This document shows, in pieces, positions 15,945 through 23,200 of a stretch of DNA of 64,000 bases (positions are counted from its first letter, which is position 1; the number at the start of each line of letters is the position of its first letter). The translations under genes and the position numbers were made by a program. A model generated the notes under the pieces. That model ran no database searches. It saw nothing but the letters and a program-made list of their open reading frames with translations, and was not told the origin of the DNA. Origin of the DNA: DASYXT01 sp035934555 (lineage in GTDB: Bacteria; Verrucomicrobiota; Verrucomicrobiia; Limisphaerales; UBA8199); NCBI GenBank assembly GCA_035934555.1, contig DASYXT010000122.1, positions 20,018 to 84,017 on the forward strand, in the 5' to 3' direction.

Positions 15945-17570
15945 ATGAAACGGATTCTCGCAAGCTCGCTGGCCCTGTTAATTTGCCTGCCTGCATTTGC
16001 CCTGGCAAATGGTCAGGCGCTGACGCCACCAATGGGTTGGAACAGTTGGTATAAATTCCTCGGAAACTATAACGAAACCATCATCCGCCAGACGGCCGAT
16101 TCAATGGTGACCAATGGACTCGTTGCCGCCGGTTACCGCTACCTCAACCTGGATGACTGCTGGACGCAGGGAGCGCGCGACGGCAATGGGAATCTTTTGG
16201 CGGGGACAAATTTTCCGAGCGGAATGGCTGCGAATGCCGCTTATATCCATGGTGATGGGATGAAGGCTGGAATCTACTCGGGCGTGCCGTCCGGCGGCTA
16301 CTGCGGCGCCTACACCCTGGTGGGGCACGAGATACAGGACGTCAACGAGTTCGTTTCCTGGGGCTACGATTTTCTCAAATGCGATTCGGCCAATAGCGAA
16401 TCCAACGAGATCTGGCTGGTGCAGACCGCCATCTCTCGCGCCAACCAAAATATGCTCCTGAGCTTAAGCGACGGGCATTTCGAGACGTGGATGCCGGGGC
16501 TGGGTAATATGTGGCGCATATCAGGCGATACGTCTGATTCGTGGTCTGCAACGATGACTGTGCTTGACAACATGAACCAAAGCTGGCGTTACGCCGGTCC
16601 GGGGCATTGGAATGACGCGGACATGCTTCAGGTCTATGTGAATGGGGGGATGAGTGATACCGAGTACCGAAGCCATTTCTCTATGTGGTGCATCACGGCC
16701 GCGCCTTTATTGCTCGCGATGGATGTTCGATCCATCAGCGCCGCCGCGCTCCAAATCGTCACCAATGCCGAACTGATTGCCGTCGACCAGGACGCCGCCG
16801 GAGTGCAGGGGCATAAGGTCGCAGTGTCGGCCGGCACCGGTGGAAATCTGGAAGTGTGGATGAAGCCGCTTGGGACGGATGGCACAACGAAAGCCGTGGC
16901 TCTGCTCAACAGGAGTTCTGTGGCCGCCAATATAACGGCCTACTGGACGAACATCGATCTAAACCCGAATTTCTCGGCCACAATTCGCGACCTTTGGCTC
17001 CATGGGAGCCTTGGTTCGGGCACGGGGTCATTTACCACTAACGTGGCGTCTCACGGGTGTGTGGTTTTGCAAATCGTTGGCGCGCCAATCCCGCCCTCGG
17101 CCTCTGTTGCCGATTTTCTTGCTACGATGCCCCAGGGCACCTACAGGCAGTATAAGAATATAAGTGCCGTGACCAGCTCCGGCAACAGCATCCAATACCC
17201 CCTAACGCTTGGGGGGACCAATTATCCCAAAGGTTTCGGCATCGTTGCCCCATCCCGCATCGACATTGACCTGACGAAGATGGCCGGACAGCCAGAGACG
17301 TTCTTGTCCGATTGCAAAATCGACGACGCCATGGGGTCATCAGGTTCGGTGGATTTCCAAGTCTGGTGCGACGGCATCAAGCAATGGGAGTCGGGAACAG
17401 TCACCGGCAGCTCCGGAGTCACAAACGCAAACGTCAATGTGGCCGGGGTGAGCCTGCTCTCCTTGATCGTGACCAATCTTTCGGGTGTGCCCAGTCAGAA
17501 CGATTGCGCCGACTGGGGCGATCCAAGGATTTTACGTTGGCGAAAACCTTCCCTCAGAGCTCATCAATAG
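15945..17570 (+). CDS. Alpha-galactosidase, GH27, phage-encoded
   Basis: A 541-residue secreted glycosidase; the start at 15945 gives the signal peptide MKRILASSLALLICLPAFALA. The GH27 barrel runs to about residue 290. It begins LTPPMGWNSW, has YLNLDDCW, the nucleophile Asp D147 in FLKCDSAN, and the general-acid motif GHWNDADML near residue 224. A beta-sandwich follows, then from about residue 390 an NPCBM-type domain (YKNISAVTSSG ... YPKGFGI). The enzyme would hydrolyse terminal alpha-galactosides. It lies inside the prophage between the fibre genes and the lysis cassette, 11 nt after the preceding stop. It may act as a virion depolymerase or as lysogenic cargo. The last residues (LRWRKPSLRAHQ) do not look like a normal NPCBM end, so a late frameshift is possible. 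Confidence 0.85.
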   Translation: MKRILASSLALLICLPAFALANGQALTPPMGWNSWYKFLGNYNETIIRQTADSMVTNGLVAAGYRYLNLDDCWTQGARDGNGNLLAGTNFPSGMAANAAYIHGDGMKAGIYSGVPSGGYCGAYTLVGHEIQDVNEFVSWGYDFLKCDSANSESNEIWLVQTAISRANQNMLLSLSDGHFETWMPGLGNMWRISGDTSDSWSATMTVLDNMNQSWRYAGPGHWNDADMLQVYVNGGMSDTEYRSHFSMWCITAAPLLLAMDVRSISAAALQIVTNAELIAVDQDAAGVQGHKVAVSAGTGGNLEVWMKPLGTDGTTKAVALLNRSSVAANITAYWTNIDLNPNFSATIRDLWLHGSLGSGTGSFTTNVASHGCVVLQIVGAPIPPSASVADFLATMPQGTYRQYKNISAVTSSGNSIQYPLTLGGTNYPKGFGIVAPSRIDIDLTKMAGQPETFLSDCKIDDAMGSSGSVDFQVWCDGIKQWESGTVTGSSGVTNANVNVAGVSLLSLIVTNLSGVPSQNDCADWGDPRILRWRKPSLRAHQ

Positions 17571-17578
17571 TCTCAATT

Positions 17579-17584
17579 GTTGAC
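17579..17584 (+). promoter_or_regulatory. GTTGAC box, 16 nt before the ATG at 17601
   Basis: Sits 8 nt after the GH27 stop codon and 16 nt before the first small gene of the lysis-like cassette; no Shine-Dalgarno sequence. Confidence 0.45.
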
Positions 17585-17600
17585 GCGCGCGGATTTGTGA

Positions 17601-17789
17601 ATGTCCGCTCAGGCTCTGCAAGATTCTCGCGTGCGCGACACCGCCGCCGTGCTCCTCGCCGACGGTGCTTCGTTTGCCGCGCGCCATGCGACGGAGATTA
17701 AAGCCGCAGAGGATTTCGTCATCTTCATCCTCACCGTGGGTTTTTTGCTTTGGAAATGGCGCCGGGACGCACGCAGCAAGGACCGTTGA
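17601..17789 (+). CDS. Small membrane protein of the lysis-like cassette
   Basis: A 62-residue protein with one predicted membrane helix near the C-terminus (DFVIFILTVGFLLWKW) followed by a basic tail (RRDARSKDR), so a C-in orientation is expected. The N-terminal 35 residues are soluble and alanine-rich. Its place before a second small membrane protein and a lipoprotein suggests holin, antiholin or spanin-like function. No sequence family recognised. Confidence 0.5.
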   Translation: MSAQALQDSRVRDTAAVLLADGASFAARHATEIKAAEDFVIFILTVGFLLWKWRRDARSKDR

Positions 17790-17790
17790 C
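17785..17790 (+). promoter_or_regulatory. GTTGAC box, 18 nt before the ATG at 17809
   Basis: The upstream stop codon TGA (17787-17789) is contained in the box, as at 12641. Distance to the next ATG is 18 nt, and no Shine-Dalgarno sequence lies between. Confidence 0.45.
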
Positions 17791-17808
17791 GATCTGCATC
17801 TGGTACCA

Positions 17809-18018
17809 ATGAATGCGACTGCAATCATCTCGGCTGTTACGGCATTTGCCATCGGCGCCGGCGGCGTCCTTACCGGCGGCGCGACCGCAGGCAAACTGAC
17901 CGGCTCAACGGTCGCGGTGGCAGTCGTCTTCGGTCTGATGGCAGCCGCAAAAGACCTGCGCAGTTTATACAAACTTCCTCCGGTGAACGGCTCCGGCGAC
18001 AACCAACCCTCACAGTGA
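17809..18018 (+). CDS. Holin-like small membrane protein
   Basis: A 69-residue protein with two hydrophobic stretches (AIISAVTAFAIGAGGVL and GSTVAVAVVFGLMAAA) separated by a short Gly/Thr-rich turn, and a hydrophilic C-terminal tail. This is the layout of two-helix (class II) holins. It overlaps the following lipoprotein gene (GTG at 18015). Function is inferred from topology and position. Confidence 0.5.
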   Translation: MNATAIISAVTAFAIGAGGVLTGGATAGKLTGSTVAVAVVFGLMAAAKDLRSLYKLPPVNGSGDNQPSQ

Positions 18019-18485
18019 ATAAAATCAAAGTTTCTTTCCTTTCGGCAAGCGTCGCGCTGGCCGTTCTTTACTCCGGCCTGGTCGCGACGGTCGCAACCTC
18101 TCTGACCGGGTGCAGCTCGGCCCCGCGCGTGGCCTACCAGGCGGCCGCGACTACGCAGGTGAGCGTGGATACCGCGATGAATCTTTGGGGCGCTTACGTG
18201 GCAGCCGTTCATCCGCCTGTGAGCCAAGAGCAAGCCGTCGCCACCGCATATGCCAAATATCAATATTCAATGGCGGCCCTGTGCGATGCCGGCGCGGTTT
18301 ATGCCGCTTATTCGGTGACCAACGCCTCCGGGGCGACCGGCGCCCAGGCCGCGCTCCAGGAAGCCATGGCCACGCTCAGCCAATCCATCACGGATCTCGA
18401 AAGCCTGATTGCCGGATTCGGCGTTAACCTTCACGCGCCGGCGCCGGCAGCCGCTAACCAGTTCACTCCGTTACCTCTAAAGTAA
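18015..18485 (+). CDS. Phage-encoded lipoprotein
   Basis: A 156-residue protein with a lipoprotein signal: basic start, hydrophobic core and lipobox LTGC near residue 33. The GTG start overlaps the previous stop by GTGA. The mature part is helical and Ala-rich (VDTAMNLWGAYVAAVHPPVSQEQAVATAYAKYQ in pieces) and ends with a Pro/Ala-rich tail. Next to holin-like genes, an outer-membrane lipoprotein could serve as the outer spanin, though it is longer than Rz1. It could instead be a surface-exclusion lipoprotein. Confidence 0.6.
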   Translation: MNKIKVSFLSASVALAVLYSGLVATVATSLTGCSSAPRVAYQAAATTQVSVDTAMNLWGAYVAAVHPPVSQEQAVATAYAKYQYSMAALCDAGAVYAAYSVTNASGATGAQAALQEAMATLSQSITDLESLIAGFGVNLHAPAPAAANQFTPLPLK

Positions 18486-18698
18486 ATGACTCCCGTCGCA
18501 CTCGCCGCAATTCTGAGCCTGGTCGAAGAGGCCATCACTAACTTCCCGACGATCGCCGCCGACATCAAAGGGATATTCTCCAAGGCCAATCCGACGCCGG
18601 CCGACTGGCAGACGCTTCGCGCGCAGGTCCTGGCCAAGGGCTATAAAGATTATGTTCCGGCTTCGGCGCTCCCCTCGGCGCCACCGCCAGCGCCGTGA
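18486..18698 (+). CDS. Small hypothetical phage protein
   Basis: A 70-residue protein beginning at the base after the lipoprotein stop. Helical N-terminal half (VALAAILSLVEEAITNFPTIAADIKGIF), then NPTPADWQTLRAQVLAKGYKDY and a Pro-rich tail. Small proteins with this 'TPADWxxLRA' pattern occur near lysis genes of several phages, but I cannot name a function. Confidence 0.5.
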   Translation: MTPVALAAILSLVEEAITNFPTIAADIKGIFSKANPTPADWQTLRAQVLAKGYKDYVPASALPSAPPPAP

Positions 18699-18821
18699 AG
18701 GCTGGCCGGGCCAGGTGGAGACCGGCAATTCGGACCGCATCAGGCCTAGTCATTATTTCCGCCGATACTGTTCGTATCGCACCCTCAGCTCTTGCTCAAA
18801 GCTCGAGAGGAGGGTCTTTTT

Positions 18822-18926
18822 TTGGGAACGGTCACCGCGGTTGGCTGGGCCCGAGATGATTTCAAGGCCTCCGACCGCTGGCCCAACGAGCGCATCGAAG
18901 AAATCCGGCAGCATTCGCGCGAATGA
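18822..18926 (+). CDS. Possible 34-residue phage protein (TTG start)
   Basis: An open frame of 34 codons starting TTG at 18822, preceded by GAGGAGG at a good distance (8 nt). The product, beginning GTVTAVGWARDDF and ending EIRQHSRE, has a natural composition, and its stop overlaps the ATG of the next gene (ATGA at 18923-18926). This is one of the few places in the phage region with a strong Shine-Dalgarno sequence. It is short, so it remains tentative. Confidence 0.35.
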   Translation: MGTVTAVGWARDDFKASDRWPNERIEEIRQHSRE

Positions 18927-19135
18927 ATTGCGAACTGGAGCGGGTAAAAGAGCAAATTACCAAGGCCGCGGCGCTCCATCTGCACGCCATGGACCGAGGG
19001 CTTCCCCTTGCATCATCGGCCGATTACGACCGCGCCGGCGCCGAAGGCCTGAAGAGAATGGAAGTGGAACCATGGTTCCGTCGCCAGGTCAGGTTTCTCA
19101 TGACGGATATTCTGGCGAGACTCAAGGCAGGCTAG
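18923..19135 (+). CDS. Small hypothetical phage protein
   Basis: A 70-residue, probably all-helical protein (CELERVKEQITKAAALHLHAM ... PWFRRQVRFLMTDILARLKAG in pieces). It overlaps the stop of the short frame at 18822-18926. No family recognised. It is one of the last genes before the presumed attR site. Confidence 0.45.
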   Translation: MNCELERVKEQITKAAALHLHAMDRGLPLASSADYDRAGAEGLKRMEVEPWFRRQVRFLMTDILARLKAG

Positions 19136-19157
19136 AAATCAACGACGACCTCCCAAA

Positions 19158-19271
19158 ATGAAAGCAAAGAAACCACAGTCCATTAAGCATCCTCCATACG
19201 AGGACAAGCCGCGGTTCATCAAGTGGCTAACAGCTTATTATAACGCTAAGCGGCGACCAGCGAAGGCGTGA
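19158..19271 (+). CDS. Possible 37-residue basic protein
   Basis: ATG at 19158, stop at 19269-19271. The product is very basic (MKAKKPQSIKHPPYEDKPRF, ending YYNAKRRPAKA) and is the last possible gene before the tRNA remnant. Composition suggests nucleic-acid binding; too short for confidence. Confidence 0.3.
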   Translation: MKAKKPQSIKHPPYEDKPRFIKWLTAYYNAKRRPAKA

Positions 19272-19814
19272 GGCAAAATGGCTCCGGGGGGGCAGTTTTG
19301 CTCATCCGGATTTTTATGACTCTTTATGACGGCGGGGCTTCCGGTTCACGCCGCTTTTGCCGGTTGTCGGGAATTCTCGGAAGTGACAAACCTTCGGAAA
19401 GACTGGCCCGCTGAGGCGGCTCATGGATAGGCCGTGCAGGTTCAAGTCCTGCTATGCGCACCAAATCTTTTCGCTTTTGGGATGGTGACGGGACCCTTGA
19501 TTTTATAGAGGATTTTGCCTTTTTCGTGTTCACAACCGGTTTTAGTTTCTTTAACGTTTCTAACCCTCTGTATCACACGAAAGACCGTCTGGCACCGAGA
19601 AATAACCCTTCCGGTTAGAACAGGAGTTAGAACAAAAACCTTGTCTGGCTTTGCTGGGGTGAGGTTGGGGTGGAATGGGGGTTAGAACGATGAACAAATG
19701 TCGGTTCCTCGGCAGGCAATCAGGCTCCGGCCACTGAACAAATTGTCTCGCCTTTTGGCCTGCGCGTCAGGGGTAATGGGCCAGAACCGATAGTGCCTTG
19801 GCTCCGGTAATCAG
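19272..19814. other. Intergenic region at the prophage-chromosome junction
   Basis: About 540 bases without a supportable gene. It contains the tRNA 3' remnant (19,412-19,463). It also has three copies of GTTAGAAC (19,614-19,621; 19,626-19,633; 19,681-19,688), two of them 12 nt apart. An open frame on the minus strand across 19,324-19,533 is an antisense reading of the tRNA and is not a gene. Confidence 0.5.
19412..19463 (+). other. tRNA 3'-end remnant, candidate prophage attR site
   Basis: The sequence GCAGG-TTCAAGT-CCTGC (19,436-19,452) is a complete T-arm, followed by TATGCGCA and an encoded CCA (19,461-19,463). Upstream, CGGC/GCCG (in 19,417-19,434) could be the long variable arm of a class II tRNA. 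The matching 5' acceptor (GCGCATA) is not found nearby, so only the 3' end is present. Tailed phages that integrate into tRNA genes leave such a displaced 3' copy at attR, with the intact tRNA at the other end. With the tRNA on the plus strand, the element would lie to its left, which agrees with the phage genes at 1-19,271. Confidence 0.6.
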
Positions 19815-20114
19815 CTACGCCGCTTCGGTCGCCCATTTGGCGAGCTGGCTCTCAAGGAATTCGCAATGCCATTTGATGATGGGCTTTCTGGAACGCGAGA
19901 ATTCCCTGACGTATTCAAGCAATCGGCTCCCTACTGCTTGGTCAGGGTGGCACCGGAGCAGATACGCCATCTGCAACCGCCGCATAAAAGTGCGGTCATT
20001 TCTGTCCTTTGTGATTAACCCCGCCAACGCCTGATTGGCAACCTGAGCGTCTTCAAGGTGCCGGTTCCAATACATGGCGACGCGTGCGACATCCGGGTCA
20101 GGGTGGTATCTCAC
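19815..20114 (-). CDS. Hypothetical 99-residue protein beside the helicase
   Basis: A 99-residue, probably helical protein starting with GTG and divergent from the large helicase-nuclease gene (93 nt between starts). The sequence has a natural distribution of Trp, Cys and charged residues (HPDPDVARVAMYWNRHLED, then MRRLQMAYLLRCHPDQAVG). No purine-rich ribosome site precedes the GTG, and the open frame extends only about 9 codons further upstream. It might be a small partner of the helicase or a remnant of a longer gene. No family is recognised. Confidence 0.45.
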   Translation of the reverse strand: MRYHPDPDVARVAMYWNRHLEDAQVANQALAGLITKDRNDRTFMRRLQMAYLLRCHPDQAVGSRLLEYVREFSRSRKPIIKWHCEFLESQLAKWATEAA

Positions 20115-20206
20115 AGAGGGGGAGAAAGAACAATTCTCGACTCGCTATTTCAAAATTGGTCCGGTTTGGTTTGCGCCGTGCCCGAAAATTCTGTCTAATT
20201 CCGGCG

Positions 20207-23200
20207 ATGCCGACGTTCGCCGAGTACTTAGAGAAGTGGCTCAAGCAGTCAACGGCACAAGGGTTGACGAACCCTCTGGTCAAAATGCCGGTGAAACGGT
20301 TCCGACTGCTACAGCCCAACGAGTTCGGCACACTCGCAAATGGAGGCACACTAATCATCGGCACAATGGCTGACCCAATCTCCCGCAATCTTCACAAGAA
20401 TTACCAGACTCGTATCCGTGAGCGAGGGGAGCATTGTGCATTCATTTGCTCCGGGTCGGTCGAGATGATTGTCGCCGGAGCAGTGGATGGAAAACAGCGC
20501 AAGCAGCTTTTCCCAGTCTGCTTGAAGCGAGCTTCATTTCAAACCAGCGGCGACAAAATTAAGGCTGCGGTCGCTGATGATGAACCTTGGCAGTTTAATC
20601 CAGTATTGCAGGCACATCTTCGAGCATTGGCGATAAAATCCATTCCGGCCTCCGTTGCCGACAACCCGGTCGAAGCAACGAAATGGGTGAAGGCTCAATT
20701 GGGAAATCGCGCATCACAGGTGACGAGTGACAGCTACGTTGGCCTCTTTAGCAGCCAGCAAATGGTTGTTCAAAACCGGCTGACTGACCCTCCGCTAAGA
20801 CAGGCATTGGCGAAGAACCCAGTGGTCCAAGCGAAAATTGCCGGGGGAAAAATTGAAGCCGTTGACAACGGGGAAATCACTGATGACGGTTTGGAAGAAC
20901 TCGGGCTTACGTTGCCATGTGATGACAGCCAGTTGCGGGTAATTCAACTCTCGCACAACGGGCACTGTATGCAGGTTGAAGGACCTCCCGGCACCGGCAA
21001 ATCGCAGACAATCGCCAACATCATCAGCAACGCCCTCTACCACGGGCGCAATGTGCTTTTGGTTTGCGATAAGAAGGCTGCAATTGTTCAGGTCGAGGAA
21101 CGGCTTTCAAACGCCGGGTTGAAACCAGCGATGTTAAATCTTCACGACGAGGATTTGGACAAGCGGGAATTTCTCCGGCAAGCGACAGACAAGTTCCCCG
21201 CTTGGCACAACGCACGCATTTATCCGTTTACCCAGTTGAAGGAGTCACGCCAGACCCTCAACGAGCGTGTGCGGTTTGCTCGTGGTATCGCCCACCCGTC
21301 CTTGCAGGTTACGAAGCGTGAAGCGTTGGCGGGGCTGATTCAGTTGAGGAAGGAGCTGAAGAATGTTCCGAACCTTTCGATTGCTAACTGGCAGGCCCTC
21401 TCCAAAGAGCGCCTTACGAAACTGCTTGGATGCTTAGGCGAATGGCCGGAACTCGTTGCGGTGCTAACGGACAACAAAAACATCTGGAACAACGTTCGCG
21501 TAGAGGCGTTTGACGACAATCCAAACGCTGCGAACGAGCTACAAGAAACAATCCAGCGAATACTTGGGCAACTTGAGTTGCTGCAAGGTGTGAGGGAATG
21601 GGCGGCGGCGGTCGGAATGGAACTTCTCCTGAATTCAGACGCAAACGTGAAGGACATGCTCGCCCTCGTGACAACAGTGCTGGAGAAACCAGTCTGTCAC
21701 ACCCGGTTGATTGGAAACAGCAACCTTAGTCAGTCGGAGCTTGCGCATTTGAAATCGCAATGGGAGAGACGGGAGAAAATTGTTGCGGCACGTCATCCAG
21801 TTGTTTTGTCAAAGAAGTACTCTGAGGAATCTGAGAAGGCGGCACTTGCAGTCGCGGAGCGTGCCGCAAAAGATTTGCTGCGCGCCGAAGGTGCCAAAAC
21901 TTGGGACGACCTTTCGCGCCGTGAAGCGTATCACAAAGACAGACGCACCGAAATTGATTCGAGTCAGAAGGCATACCGCCGCCTGTGTGAGCAAATCGGG
22001 CTGGTATATTCACCTTTGCTCACGGTCAGACGGGCGCAACTACAGACAGTTATTTCCTTGGCTTCTCTTGCGACGGCGATTCCCCGCGCCTGGTGGAAAT
22101 CGGACACCGCACCAGTTCTGACCGTCGCCGGGTGGAAGGCACATTTTCAAGCCTGTGCGACGCACGCCAAGAATTCTCCGTTGCCGCTGCATTTCATCGC
22201 ATTGGAACGCGTAGCAACGACTCATTGGGAACACGTCGAGGCAAAAGCCGAACATGGATTCAATCTCGTCAGTTACTGTGTGCATTTCGTAAACGACCGC
22301 AAGTGCAAGTATGCGCTGCGCCAAGTGTTCCCAGCAATTCCGCCGCGGGGTTTCAAACAGTGGCAGGAGGTCACCCTCCACGCAGTCACTGCATTACGCA
22401 CCGTTGTCTCGTTGAGAGCAGCGGCAGAAACACACGTTGTCTTGAAGCAGATGACTTCGGCCTATCTCGCCGTGGCCCACGAGGGCGCTGACCACGCCGA
22501 CAACTTTCTTTCAAAAGAAGAGGTGCAAGCGTTGGAAAAAATGGCTGCGCTTGTGGAGCAAATGCGGGACAGGAATGATTTATTTCAGGTCACCAGCGTT
22601 CATTGGCAGACATTTTGGGAATCCACCAACGCCAGTTTGCTGGCAAGCGTGAAGGCTGGGCTTTCTGGCTTCGATTTACTGGCTTTGCCCGACGAACAGC
22701 AATCCGACGATCTCGAAGACGCGCTTGCATTTTACGAGGCAGCTCATCAGAGCATCCGTAAGTTCCTTCAAGATTACGAGCAACAGGAGGGCGACCGCAC
22801 GAACTCCGTGATGGCAGGATTCGCTGCCCAACGTGAATTTGCCGATTGCCTGCAGAAACTTGTGCCGCTCACGAAATATATGGAACTACAGCCCATGCGC
22901 GAAAGCCCGCCGGATTGGACATGGCTGCACGAGGTCATCGCATGGCGGGATTTGTTTGAACGGCTGCGCGGTCAGCAAAAACTGGACATTGACAGCGGGC
23001 TCTGGACGAAGCTGCGCGACCGCTTGCAGAATCATCAAGCTGTGATGGCGCAAGCCTATGAAGAACTCGACGCGCTCTTTGAACATCCCCGTGCCGGAAT
23101 CCAAGACCACACATCGCTTGTAGCGCGAGTTGGTGAAATGCTGAGCGAATTGCAGCGTCGGCCATTGTGGTTGGAAAAGAGACGCTGGCGGGGAAAAATT

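Noticed and set aside
665..17790. Reading the GTTGAC boxes as sigma-70 -35 elements
   Set aside because: A -10 element at normal spacing would fall on or after the start codon, and no TATAAT-like sequence is present there; the constant distance is to the ATG.
18690..18753. Possible second tRNA fragment (antisense peptide RIAGLHLARP)
   Set aside because: The DNA lacks a GGTTCRA-type T-loop and CCA end; the resemblance is only in the peptide.
18652..19161. 169-codon open frame at the end of the phage
   Set aside because: Product is Arg/Pro/Ser-rich and overlaps better small frames with coupled starts.
19324..19533. Minus-strand frame of 69 codons containing VRIAGLEPARP
   Set aside because: This peptide is the well-known antisense reading of a tRNA T-arm; it marks the tRNA remnant rather than a protein gene.
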